NCBI GenBank assembly: GCA_002763035.1
Contig: PFDC01000004.1
Coordinates: forward strand, 1-15,145
Length of the DNA stretch: 15,145 nt
Source: Candidatus Pacearchaeota archaeon CG10_big_fil_rev_8_21_14_0_10_35_13
GTDB lineage: Archaea > Nanobdellota > Nanobdellia > Pacearchaeales > GW2011-AR1
Direction: 5' to 3'
Every line of letters begins with the position of its first letter. The first letter of the stretch is position 1. The position numbers and the translations under genes were made by a program. Below the pieces are notes generated by a model, which saw nothing but the letters and a program-made list of their open reading frames with translations, was not told the DNA's origin and did not search any database. Of the stretch, positions 6,919 to 14,388 are shown piece after piece.

Positions 6919-9900
6919 TTAAATTAAGAGTCTTCTAATAACCTCATCTTTCTTTGTCTCAATCCCATTATTTTCTTCTTCAAGGGCGTTTATCTTGTTT
7001 TCTATTTGTTCAATTTCTTTAACTATCTTCTCTTGAATTGAAATTGGCAAAACAGGAATTTTGAAGTTTTTTATCTTATCTTGAGATAAGTTAGGTCTGG
7101 CAACGCCAGTTCTTATGTCTAAAAAGTCGCTTGTTTGCTGTCTTAAATAATAATAAAGATATTTAGAGTTTATTTTTTCATTAGGCATAATTCCACAGAT
7201 AGCTTGATTAGTTGATGATTCTATGCCCAATATTCCGACCTGTCCAGCAGTAGCCCCATACATTGCGACTAAAACAGTATTTATCGGGAAAATCTTTGCA
7301 GAAGAATTTTTTAGCCCTAATTCGGTTATTTTATACTTGGTCTCTTTTATTAACCCATTTCTCACTTCTCCACTGGTTAGCCAGTTTATAGTTCCATCCC
7401 TATAATATTCCATTCTTGAAGTAAGTGGTGTTCCGCCAGAGGAAGTTATACAAATATTTCCTATTCTAACATCATTTTTACCTTTAAGAGAATCAATTAT
7501 TTTACGCACTTCTGTTTTGAGTTTGGTGATATTCTCCTTATTTTCTGATTCTTTCTTTTGTAGCTTTTCAGATTCCGATATTATTTTTTGTTGAATTTCT
7601 AATTTAGGAAAGGGCATTTTAATATTTTCAATAAAGGGTTTATTCAAACTGCTACCGAAGACGTTATTTCCCCTTACAAGTAAAGACTTAGCCAAATCAC
7701 TTGAGAAGAAAAAGAATAAATATTTGTCTAAAACATCTTTTCTAAACTCCGGTTTTATTTCAAGTCCAGCTATCGCCTCATTGGTATAAATGTCTTTTCC
7801 AGCTATCGCAGTTTTACCAATAGATAATTTAAAACTCAATAAAGTAGTTCCTTTTTTTATCAGTTTTACATTAGAATTTTTGACGGCTTCGTCTGTTATC
7901 TTTTCTTTTGTGTCTAATATTTCTGTTCCATCCATCTGTTGAATTGAAACCCACAGATTTTTACCACCAAAATAACTTCTTATTCTTCTTGATGGAGTTC
8001 CACCGATTACCACATTTACTTTATTAGAAAGAGGCTCTGATTCAATACCTTCTTTAAAATTTACTTGTTTTTTTTTATTTATGTTAATTGTTTTTCTAAA
8101 TTCATCGGCTTCAAAATCAATCATTTCATTTAGGTTTAAGATTTTTATTGTTGGGGCATTACCATTAGCTCTCAATGGCTCTTCTCTAAAATTTTTTAAA
8201 ATGTAACTATTTACTTTTGTATCATCCTCGTTATTTTCAGAATTATACAGACTCCCGCCAAGATTGAAAATATCTATGCCCTCATAACCTCTTCTGTTAG
8301 AAAAGTCGTATCCCAGAAACTCTCTTTCTTCTTCTATTTTTTTAGGAGTGTTTGAGATCACAACCTTTTTATTAAAAGATAGGATAAAATAAAGTAGTTT
8401 GTTTATTTCCTTACTCTCATCAAGCGAAGCAATATACTTGTTAAAATCAACTTTATAGTTCTGCCCTAAATATTTATGGATTGGCTTGTCAATGCCCCTA
8501 ATAGTTAAATCTTTTTTCTGTTTAATACTTTCTTTAATAAGGCTAATTATTTTCTCTTTTTCATTCTCTACCCTTTTGAGAAATAGAATTATGGTATTAG
8601 TTCCAGTAGCCATAAAGGTATTTGTTCCTAATTCAACAATGCCCTTTATCTCAAAGTTATCCAATATTAGTTCTCTAATCTTTTCATAAACACCCTTATT
8701 GGCTAAAATACTACTCGGCAAAATAATCCCTGCGACACCACCGACTTTTAAGAGTTGTTTTGTTCTTTCAATAAACAAACATTCTATCTCTTTTGATTTA
8801 TCAGTAAATTCATCAAAAAGGTCAAAACTTTCGTTACCATTTTTTACAGTGGTCTTGAATCCACTTACTGAATAAGGCGGATTAGCTACAACTATATCAA
8901 ATTGTTCATTCTGCTTTCCCTGTTTAACAGTCTTTAGTCTTCCTTTGTAGTCATTACTTTTTGAGAAGTTGTCTAAGCCATCCCCACATATAACGGTGGC
9001 GTCTCCGTCTCCATTTAAGAAGGTAGATATTTTAGTTGTCTTAGCAAGTCTGTAATCTTTTTCTATTCCATAAATATATTCTTTTGCCCACAACATATTT
9101 TGTTTCAAAGAATTAAATTCTATCTTTGCTCTCGCTCCACCCTTAATAAAATTATTATCTATTTTTTCTATATGATGATTTATTTCCCCCATCATTTCGG
9201 TTAAGAAATGCCCAGAGCCAGAAGCATAATCAATAACATAAGGCAAAAAGTTAATTTCTCTCTCGTTATTCTTGTTTTGTATAATCTCAAATACTGGCAA
9301 AGACTTACAAATAAATTGTGCAATCGGCACAGGTGTAAAAAATTGTCCCACTTCTTGCTTTATTCCAGTATTAAGTAACTTCTCAAAGAAATCCCCTAAG
9401 AACTGCTGTTTTGTTTCATATCGTATTTTATACGGCTCTAAGAGTTTTACGACTTCCTTAACTACTAAACAATTCAAATCAAAAGTCTTTTTGTCAAAGA
9501 CTTCTTTAAATGCAAAATCGTTGCTTGTGTATAGTTTTTGTTCGATGAATAGATTTTTTATTTTTTCCTTGTCCTTTTTCGTTTTGATGTTTTCTAATTC
9601 CTGCTCTAATTGGCTTATTGTGACAGCAGAAATATCTAAGCTCAAATAATCCATCATCCCTCTTTTGTATAAATCGTTTAATCTCAAAAGAACAATCTCG
9701 TTGCTTTCTCCCTCTTCCCATTGAAATTCTAACTTAGCATTATCTTCGTCTTTTTCGTATTCATCAACTATTTTGCATAAAAATAAATTGAATATCTTGT
9801 TATAGGCGTTGGTTTTATCAGACACGACATTTCTTCTTAATATTTCTGCGAACCGATTAAAAATGTCTCCACCATCTTCTCTGCTTAAATCTTTTAAGTC

Positions 9901-10641
9901 TCTTTTTCTTAGCCCACTGAACTTTATATTGTAGGGTTTTATTTCTTCTTCAAAAATTCCTTTGTTCTCAAATATCTGTGGCTTCCAATTTTCAAAAGCG
10001 TCTTTTTGAGTTGTTGATTTATTTATCTCTTCGGTAATTTTCACTATTGCGTTTTCAAAGATAAACTTATCACTGCTTAAAACCGAAGAATATAGGCATA
10101 GGTATTTTGTATCCCTGTCTTGAACAAAGTAAGAAAATAACTGTCCGCCATCATCATACATCTTATTCTTTTCTTTTTTATATTCCTTATCCCAAGTTTT
10201 ACATTCAATCATTAAAAAGCTATTGTTATTTTCATCTAATACCTGAATGTCCAAACAACCTTTCTCTCTATGCCCCAATTTCCAATCTTTCTCAAGGATA
10301 ATCTTATCTGGAACATACCCCTTTTCAAGTAACCTATCAACACATTCCAATATCACAAAATTTTCTTGTTGTGAAAAATTAGTAGTTGTCCCTCTGCTTA
10401 CGGTTATCTTATCCCCATAATCTATTTTTGATTTTTTAAAATCGTTTTTATCAAGAATGATTTTTATTTCATAGTTCTTGCACTTCTTGTAATTCTTGCA
10501 GTATGTTAATTCTTCCCCATCTTTTAGAGAAAATCCCAAATAATCAAAAAATACAGAAACATTATTTTGAGTAACTTCTACCATATCTTTAAAGAGCAAT
10601 CGCTGTTTCTTAAACCTTTCTATTCTGTTTTTTCTTTTCAT
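6919..10641 (-). CDS. single-chain restriction-methylation-specificity protein (type IIG-like)
   Basis: The 1240-residue protein joins three functions. Residues about 90-185 look like the nuclease domain of type I R subunits, with a PD-(D/E)xK pattern: Asp131 in CLDIQV, then Glu146-Cys-Lys148. Residues about 400-700 are an HsdM-like adenine-N6 methyltransferase with FTPVPIAQFI (about 435-444), motif I DYASGSGHFL (471-480) and motif IV NPPY (587-590). From about 870 there are two specificity domains of HsdS type: the first with IGGTPSRRIRSYFGG and LEIQQKI, the second with SSGGTPLTSRMEYY and ISIQEKI, each followed by a coiled-coil helix. Two target-recognition domains suggest a split recognition site. 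It should methylate and cut DNA as one polypeptide. The start overlaps the transposase stop (TAATG) and has a strong GAGGTGA ribosome site just upstream. It appears full length and intact. Confidence 0.9.
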   Translation of the reverse strand: MKRKNRIERFKKQRLLFKDMVEVTQNNVSVFFDYLGFSLKDGEELTYCKNYKKCKNYEIKIILDKNDFKKSKIDYGDKITVSRGTTTNFSQQENFVILECVDRLLEKGYVPDKIILEKDWKLGHREKGCLDIQVLDENNNSFLMIECKTWDKEYKKEKNKMYDDGGQLFSYFVQDRDTKYLCLYSSVLSSDKFIFENAIVKITEEINKSTTQKDAFENWKPQIFENKGIFEEEIKPYNIKFSGLRKRDLKDLSREDGGDIFNRFAEILRRNVVSDKTNAYNKIFNLFLCKIVDEYEKDEDNAKLEFQWEEGESNEIVLLRLNDLYKRGMMDYLSLDISAVTISQLEQELENIKTKKDKEKIKNLFIEQKLYTSNDFAFKEVFDKKTFDLNCLVVKEVVKLLEPYKIRYETKQQFLGDFFEKLLNTGIKQEVGQFFTPVPIAQFICKSLPVFEIIQNKNNEREINFLPYVIDYASGSGHFLTEMMGEINHHIEKIDNNFIKGGARAKIEFNSLKQNMLWAKEYIYGIEKDYRLAKTTKISTFLNGDGDATVICGDGLDNFSKSNDYKGRLKTVKQGKQNEQFDIVVANPPYSVSGFKTTVKNGNESFDLFDEFTDKSKEIECLFIERTKQLLKVGGVAGIILPSSILANKGVYEKIRELILDNFEIKGIVELGTNTFMATGTNTIILFLKRVENEKEKIISLIKESIKQKKDLTIRGIDKPIHKYLGQNYKVDFNKYIASLDESKEINKLLYFILSFNKKVVISNTPKKIEEEREFLGYDFSNRRGYEGIDIFNLGGSLYNSENNEDDTKVNSYILKNFREEPLRANGNAPTIKILNLNEMIDFEADEFRKTININKKKQVNFKEGIESEPLSNKVNVVIGGTPSRRIRSYFGGKNLWVSIQQMDGTEILDTKEKITDEAVKNSNVKLIKKGTTLLSFKLSIGKTAIAGKDIYTNEAIAGLEIKPEFRKDVLDKYLFFFFSSDLAKSLLVRGNNVFGSSLNKPFIENIKMPFPKLEIQQKIISESEKLQKKESENKENITKLKTEVRKIIDSLKGKNDVRIGNICITSSGGTPLTSRMEYYRDGTINWLTSGEVRNGLIKETKYKITELGLKNSSAKIFPINTVLVAMYGATAGQVGILGIESSTNQAICGIMPNEKINSKYLYYYLRQQTSDFLDIRTGVARPNLSQDKIKNFKIPVLPISIQEKIVKEIEQIENKINALEEENNGIETKKDEVIRRLLI

Positions 10642-11888
10642 TATCTCACCTCTTTCTCAACAACAAACTCACCCCTAACTCCGAGTTCATTTATTTCCTG
10701 AATCACAACACAAATATTATGGCAAGGAATTTTCAAAAGGAGTTCATTGATTTGAGTAGTTTTGGTTTTAGAACGAAGGTTATCCTTAAATTTGGTTTTA
10801 ATCATGTGGAATACTGTTTCTACATTACTTCTTTTGTGGTAGTGTTCTAAGAATTCGTCATGCTTGTAAAGGAAGTAATGGTACATTTTTCCCCATATTC
10901 CCAATACTCCCCTCTTTCCCGATACATTCTTCTTGAATGGGATGTAAGGGGCAGCACCAACATCCTCGATGGCTTGCAAGTTATCACGACTACTGTAAGC
11001 TCGGTCTCCACTTACCTCGCCCACCTTGGAGTTCTTAGCTGTCTGTTCGACTAAGTGAGGTAATGAAGGACTATCATTCTTGTGACCATGGGTGATTTCT
11101 ACAGCAGTCACGATATTAGTTTTCACCCCAGTAATAATATGTGCCTTAATCCATTCTTTATAACGCATTTCCTTACCATGCTTATAGGAGAAGTATCTAG
11201 CGAAACGACATGTTGAGAATCCTGAGCTATCGACTGCGAAGTCTGATTCTACTTCTCTAAGTGCTGTAGAGCTTAGAGTTATCAGTTCATGAAGTAAGTC
11301 GGTGATTTCTTCTTTCCTCATATAATTACTAACACTCATGTAAGTAGGTACATGGTCTATTAATCCCATTTCTTTGGCTATTTTAACATCACTCATGAAA
11401 CGCCTTAATGAGAATGTGCTGTAAACTTTTAGTGCTGATATGAATATCATGTCTGATAGTGGTAGTGTTGGTCTGCCGAATTTATAATTTGGTTGTTCTA
11501 TAGTGTTGCATAAGTCCTTTAGCAGTCTAAGGAATACTAACTTTTCGTTAGTCTGAGCATTATCGTAAGCCTTCCAGTCCTGCTTATAAGTTATTTTTAC
11601 TCCTTTAGTGGTTGTTACTTCCCCCTCTTCACTAATGCTTTTCTTAATGTAGAATTCTACTGCGTGGATGTGTTTGCACTTATTATTTCTTAGTTGGCAG
11701 TCTGGATAGTTACATTTAGGTTTATGACCATTAAAGCTTACTAAATATGCGTTTCCTGAACCGTTACGGCTTTGTGATGGCACTCTCCAGCCCATATTAG
11801 TCTTAATTATCTTGAAACGCTTAACTATGTCCTGACCTCGTTCTTCTCGACTCATAAGCTTGTAAGGTTTTACTTTTTGTCCAACCAT
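10641..11888 (-). CDS. DDE transposase with SWIM-like zinc motif
   Basis: The 415-residue protein resembles IS4/IS5-superfamily transposases, which cut and join DNA at element ends. The three acidic residues are visible as Asp220 (AVDSSGF), Asp295 (SGDRAY) and Glu357 (RSNVETVFHMIKTKF), the last with the Y-(2)-R-like context of this group. The N-terminus holds Cys59, Cys64, Cys71 and His73 (KCNYPDC then CKH), close to a SWIM zinc finger although the first pair is spaced wider than the usual CxC. It appears intact. It is the first gene of the minus-strand operon, with a TATA box 26 bp before the ATG and palindromic operators around it. Its stop overlaps the start of the restriction gene, so no element end can lie between them; an ordinary short insertion sequence is therefore not what we see. 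It may be a domesticated enzyme or the transposase of a larger element. Confidence 0.88.
   Translation of the reverse strand: MVGQKVKPYKLMSREERGQDIVKRFKIIKTNMGWRVPSQSRNGSGNAYLVSFNGHKPKCNYPDCQLRNNKCKHIHAVEFYIKKSISEEGEVTTTKGVKITYKQDWKAYDNAQTNEKLVFLRLLKDLCNTIEQPNYKFGRPTLPLSDMIFISALKVYSTFSLRRFMSDVKIAKEMGLIDHVPTYMSVSNYMRKEEITDLLHELITLSSTALREVESDFAVDSSGFSTCRFARYFSYKHGKEMRYKEWIKAHIITGVKTNIVTAVEITHGHKNDSPSLPHLVEQTAKNSKVGEVSGDRAYSSRDNLQAIEDVGAAPYIPFKKNVSGKRGVLGIWGKMYHYFLYKHDEFLEHYHKRSNVETVFHMIKTKFKDNLRSKTKTTQINELLLKIPCHNICVVIQEINELGVRGEFVVEKEVR
10645..10652 (-). promoter_or_regulatory. ribosome binding site of the restriction gene
   Basis: GAGGTGAG on the minus strand lies inside the last transposase codons, a few bases before the restriction-gene ATG at 10641. 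It is the clearest Shine-Dalgarno match in the window that is well placed, and it decides the start. It contrasts with the leaderless first genes. Confidence 0.75.
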
Positions 11889-11894
11889 AAATTA

Positions 11895-11933
11895 TTCAGG
11901 TACATGAAGTATTTAAAGATTTCGGTACCTGAA
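11895..11933. promoter_or_regulatory. twin palindromic operator over the transposase promoter
   Basis: Two 14-bp sites are present: TTCAGGTACATGAA (11895-11908) and TTTCGGTACCTGAA (11920-11933). Both approximate the perfect palindrome TTCAGGTACCTGAA. Their centres are 25 bp apart, and the TATA box, CTTTAAAT on the minus strand (11911-11918), sits between them. The proximal site ends six bases before the transposase ATG, so it covers the expected transcription start. The same arrangement occurs before the AbrB-like gene. Confidence 0.75.
11911..11918 (-). promoter_or_regulatory. TATA box of the transposase/restriction operon
   Basis: CTTTAAAT on the minus strand is centred 26 bp before the ATG at 11888. 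Being boxed in by two palindromes, it should be blocked when a protein fills both sites. Confidence 0.65.
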
Positions 11934-11950
11934 CATAGTGTATCGGAACA

Positions 11951-11958
11951 TTTATATA
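11951..11958 (+). promoter_or_regulatory. TATA box of the divergent winged-helix gene
   Basis: TTTATATA is centred about 27 bp before the ATG at 11982. A degenerate operator-like stretch (ATCGGAACA, from 11942) touches it. A GGAGGT sequence at 11961-11966 looks like a ribosome site but stands 15 bases from the ATG and would lie upstream of a leaderless message, so I do not call it functional. Confidence 0.5.
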
Positions 11959-11981
11959 GGGGAGGTAACTAGGGTCTATAT

Positions 11982-12500
11982 ATGCACCCAAATATAAGGC
12001 ACCCAAAAGAAATGCTTGATGCTAAAGCTTACGAACATTTATCTCCAAGAGATAAATCAGTATACTTAGAAAGATGTTTACAAGAGATTCTTAATCTTAA
12101 CAATGAACGGGGAGTCTCAATACCCCAAATAATTGATAGCACATACTTTGACAGGAAGGCGGTCTCTAAATATCTAGAAAAACTTGTAGCACGAAGAGTT
12201 GCATATAAGGTACAACAAGGTACAACGATTATTTATCATATCAATGGAAGATTGATTCATCACCTATTCCAGAAGACTGTACCCATCGGTGGAAGACATT
12301 ATTCCTTTAAGGCACTATTCGATGGAAATCAGGTACAATTGTTCATTCAAGAAATAAAAAAGAACGAGTTAGGGGTAATTGAAGAGGGTGGCGGAATAAT
12401 AGTGCCCTTAAAGTCAATAGAAGAATTTTCTGACTATGTTAGTAAGGTTAAAAAAGAAATGCCCCTAATCAAAGAAAAATTAATGGATATGATAGAATGA
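11982..12500 (+). CDS. winged-helix regulator-like protein
   Basis: The 172-residue protein has an N-terminal winged helix-turn-helix at about residues 25-95. A helix pair around GVSIPQIIDSTYFDRKAVSKYL is followed by a wing reading VAYKVQQGTTIIYHING. The C-terminal part (about 100-172) alternates short strands (HYSFKALF, VQLFIQEI, GGIIVPL) and ends in a long charged helix. This faintly recalls PC4-type single-strand-binding domains, but I cannot confirm that. It is transcribed away from the transposase operon, and the 94-bp gap between the two contains the operators, so it may share their control. Its stop overlaps the next start as ATGA, indicating translational coupling with the 103-residue gene. 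Likely a DNA-binding regulator of the island; targets unknown. Confidence 0.65.
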   Translation: MHPNIRHPKEMLDAKAYEHLSPRDKSVYLERCLQEILNLNNERGVSIPQIIDSTYFDRKAVSKYLEKLVARRVAYKVQQGTTIIYHINGRLIHHLFQKTVPIGGRHYSFKALFDGNQVQLFIQEIKKNELGVIEEGGGIIVPLKSIEEFSDYVSKVKKEMPLIKEKLMDMIE

Positions 12501-12808
12501 GACAAGTAAACATAACAAAACTGTTCCAAGGGCATGCTCTAAAGAGATTAGAGTTTGAAGAAGTAAGGGCAACATTTCCTTCTTTTGGAGTATCAATTAA
12601 ATCTGCAGTAGACTTAAAACCATTTTTAGAAACTGAGAGATTAGGTGGAACTAATGGATGTTCAATTATAACTATACCTCTTAGTTCCTCAAAAAGAATA
12701 ATGAAAAAGCTAAATAATGAAGAAGACCGAGAATTTATTGGAGCTTTATTCAAAAGACATCCTATAATGATTGACCCAGAGACTGAAGCGTGGTACACCT
12801 CAAATTAG
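12497..12808 (+). CDS. hypothetical protein, coupled to the winged-helix gene
   Basis: I do not recognise this 103-residue protein. It is soluble in appearance, with a mixed alpha/beta pattern and no membrane helix or clear motif; a short strand CSIITIPLSSS is followed by a charged helix. Its ATG overlaps the stop of the winged-helix gene (ATGA), so the two are probably made together. It ends in a single TAG. The same reading frame then stays open for 33 codons up to the ATG of the 282-codon gene, so it could be the N-terminal part of a longer protein broken or punctuated by that TAG. Confidence 0.55.
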   Translation: MRQVNITKLFQGHALKRLEFEEVRATFPSFGVSIKSAVDLKPFLETERLGGTNGCSIITIPLSSSKRIMKKLNNEEDREFIGALFKRHPIMIDPETEAWYTSN

Positions 12809-12907
12809 AATACTAAAAAAAAGAAGAAAGCTTTTGAAGAAATAAACGGAAAGCCGAAAGGATGGGAGGGACTTTATCAACTACCGTCAATAAAAAAGAA
12901 TAATCTT
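12806..12907 (+). other. in-frame TAG plus 33 open codons joining two genes
   Basis: TAG at 12806-12808 ends the 103-residue gene. The next 33 codons are open and in the same frame as the ATG at 12908. They encode a Lys-rich run and then a protein-like stretch (GKPKGWEGLYQLPSI). There is no ATG, GTG or TTG codon in that frame in between. It may be a spacer, a nonsense mutation in one gene, or a readthrough site. Confidence 0.5.
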
Positions 12908-13756
12908 ATGAAGAAACATGTTTATAACGAAAGATTAAGAAACTTTTTTGGTGATGAAAGAAAAGCCGTCCAGATGATAGTTAGTTTTATGAAACATGCC
13001 TACAGCCTTAACTCCTCAATAGTTCTGCCACCAACACCCCTTATTATCAACACAGGGTACTCTTTAGAAGTGGCAGAAAATGTTAATCGATGGTTTAACC
13101 AGTACCGCGTAGGTTTGGGATTATTATCTGCTTGTTATTATAACCTCCATCATCAAGCGTTTAAACAAGAATCAACTTATCAGAGAATAATAAAACAAAT
13201 CTTTGAGATAAACCCAAAAGTTGTGATAATCTCTACGCCAGGATCAGAAAACTATTTATATGAACATGTTATGTCTATGAAGAATCCAATATTCAAGAAA
13301 TTCATAAAAGATTTATCGCTGTATGCCAGAACAAATGATGCGGTGGTTATATGGATGGACAAGGGGGACTACACCTCAAACTGGGGGTTAAGATTCTTGA
13401 AGGAAGGTATTGATTGTTTTACTTATCCCCTAAAAGGTTCTGGGAAAGAATTCGGAGGAAAAGGGAACATCCCTGCAGGAAAAATGTTCGGACAGATTCT
13501 CAATGAATATGTTTATGAAAAGTGGGACAGACACCTAACCAAAATCAAGAACTCTGGTGTTTCATGTCACCTTCCTTGTTGTGTTAAAGAGACTTTCGGT
13601 TCATTAGAATCATTAACAGATAGACAACAATGGGATTTTAAAAGGAAACATGAACTTTTCACTAGAAACGAGCAGATAAGACAAATCATTGAAAAACTAA
13701 ACCATGAAGGAAACCTGGCGGATTTTGAAATAAGATTAAGAAGAAATAAGCTGTGA
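12908..13756 (+). CDS. conserved-looking hypothetical protein of unknown function
   Basis: The 282-residue protein is not one I recognise. It looks like a soluble alpha/beta enzyme: strand-rich segments VVIISTPGSENYL and AVVIWMDKGDY are each followed by helices, and a loop rich in Gly and Lys (KGSGKEFGGKG) comes next. Near residue 224 is a cysteine cluster, CHLPCC, and the C-terminus is a long charged helix. The IWMDKGD segment faintly recalls acidic metal-binding strands, but this is too weak for a family call. No ribosome site or well-spaced TATA box precedes the ATG. Upstream the frame is open back to the TAG ending the previous gene, so the true start, or a readthrough product of about 419 residues, is unsettled. 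Its stop lies five bases from the stop of the AbrB-like gene on the other strand. Confidence 0.6.
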   Translation: MKKHVYNERLRNFFGDERKAVQMIVSFMKHAYSLNSSIVLPPTPLIINTGYSLEVAENVNRWFNQYRVGLGLLSACYYNLHHQAFKQESTYQRIIKQIFEINPKVVIISTPGSENYLYEHVMSMKNPIFKKFIKDLSLYARTNDAVVIWMDKGDYTSNWGLRFLKEGIDCFTYPLKGSGKEFGGKGNIPAGKMFGQILNEYVYEKWDRHLTKIKNSGVSCHLPCCVKETFGSLESLTDRQQWDFKRKHELFTRNEQIRQIIEKLNHEGNLADFEIRLRRNKL

Positions 13757-13761
13757 AGTGT

Positions 13762-13920
13762 TTATTCTTTTTTAATAACTATTTTCTCGTTCTTTAATTC
13801 TACTTTAAGATTTTTCCCTAACAAATTACTATTTTCCACCAATTCCTTTGGTAAAACCACTAAGTATCTATAATATTTTTTTTCACCAACTTTTTTGTCT
13901 AAAACCTTTCTTATCTTCAT
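13762..13920 (-). CDS. small AbrB/SpoVT-like DNA-binding protein
   Basis: A 52-residue protein is encoded here. Its sequence has the signature of the swapped-hairpin AbrB family: an N-terminal basic strand (MKIRKVLDKKV), then YLVVLPKELVENSNLLGK, matching the usual strand-Pro-Lys-Glu-helix followed by a Leu-Gly turn, then KVELKNEKIVIKK as the last two strands. Members bind palindromic DNA as dimers, often as antitoxins or transcription repressors. The start is supported by a TATA box about 26 bp upstream. Twin palindromes surround that box in exactly the geometry found before the transposase, so I infer that this protein binds them and represses both its own gene and the transposase/restriction operon. 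It ends five bases from the stop of the convergent 282-residue gene. No toxin-like partner is obviously adjacent. The protein assignment is good; the operator link is inference. Confidence 0.8.
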   Translation of the reverse strand: MKIRKVLDKKVGEKKYYRYLVVLPKELVENSNLLGKNLKVELKNEKIVIKKE

Positions 13921-13926
13921 AATATT

Positions 13927-13965
13927 TTCAGGAACATGAACTATAAAAACATATCGGTACCTGAA
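13927..13965. promoter_or_regulatory. twin palindromic operator over the AbrB-like promoter
   Basis: TTCAGGAACATGAA (13927-13940) and TATCGGTACCTGAA (13952-13965) flank the TATA element, TTTTTATAG on the minus strand (13942-13950). Centre spacing is 25 bp and the proximal site ends six bases before the ATG at 13920, both identical to the transposase promoter. The distal site could also influence the plus-strand membrane gene starting at 14035. Confidence 0.75.
13942..13950 (-). promoter_or_regulatory. TATA box of the AbrB-like gene
   Basis: TTTTTATAG on the minus strand is centred about 26 bp before the ATG, consistent with a leaderless message. Confidence 0.6.
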
Positions 13966-13991
13966 AGCAAAGAGTTAAATAGATTCACCAA

Positions 13992-14001
13992 TATAAAAAA
14001 G
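13992..14001 (+). promoter_or_regulatory. possible TATA box of the small membrane protein gene
   Basis: TATAAAAAAG lies about 38 bp before the ATG at 14035, which would leave a leader of about a dozen bases. The region is very AT-rich, so the match is weak evidence. Confidence 0.3.
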
Positions 14002-14034
14002 AAATAAATTATTGTGATAGAAAATATAGATTAG

Positions 14035-14370
14035 ATGCCACTAAAACAATTTCTTAAAAATCTTAAGCTAAATGTATTTTATCAACCAATTCTCGGAGTC
14101 TCACTAATTATTTTGGTTCTATCACTCTTCATACCTGTTGTAGGGGCATCACAGACTAAGATACAACTTAGCTCATTAGTTGCAGTGATATACTCTATAC
14201 TGGCATGGTTCTCAGATGATTTTGTAGGGACTATCCAACAGAATGTTAATCAAAGAAGAGAACAGTATGATGATAAATTCTGGATGAGGGGATTAATCAG
14301 ATACTTCCTTATACATCTAACCCTAGTTCTACTGTTCTTAGCTTCACTAACATGGATTTTAGTAAGCTAG
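14035..14370 (+). CDS. small membrane protein with three predicted helices
   Basis: The 111-residue protein has three hydrophobic segments: about residues 16-36 (ILGVSLIILVLSLFIPVV), about 45-62 (LSSLVAVIYSILAWF) and about 88-110 (YFLIHLTLVLLFLASLTWIL). A charged loop with NQRREQYDDKFW lies between the second and third. The N-terminus is basic. I recognise no family and see no catalytic motif. It stands alone on the plus strand between the AbrB-like gene and apgM, at the right edge of the accessory region, and its codon use is mixed, unlike that of apgM. It could be a membrane effector, a transporter subunit or a remnant; nothing in the sequence decides between these. Confidence 0.55.
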   Translation: MPLKQFLKNLKLNVFYQPILGVSLIILVLSLFIPVVGASQTKIQLSSLVAVIYSILAWFSDDFVGTIQQNVNQRREQYDDKFWMRGLIRYFLIHLTLVLLFLASLTWILVS

Positions 14371-14388
14371 ACTTTATTTACAAAAGTG

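Noticed and set aside
10641..11960. Classical terminal inverted repeats immediately around the transposase
   Set aside because: The transposase stop overlaps the next gene and the palindromes upstream have no partner beyond the 3' end, so they are better read as operators.
12207..12226. Two tandem AAGGTACAAC decamers that resemble operator cores
   Set aside because: They lie in the coding sequence of the winged-helix gene, encode the wing, lack the TTCA/TGAA arms and have 10-bp instead of 25-bp spacing.
12331..12344. A further AGGTACAA half-site match inside the winged-helix gene
   Set aside because: Only one arm matches, and it is within codons far from any promoter.
12469..12798. A 109-codon reading frame on the minus strand
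   Set aside because: It is antisense to the coupled 103-residue gene, has no promoter signal and its composition fits a shadow frame.
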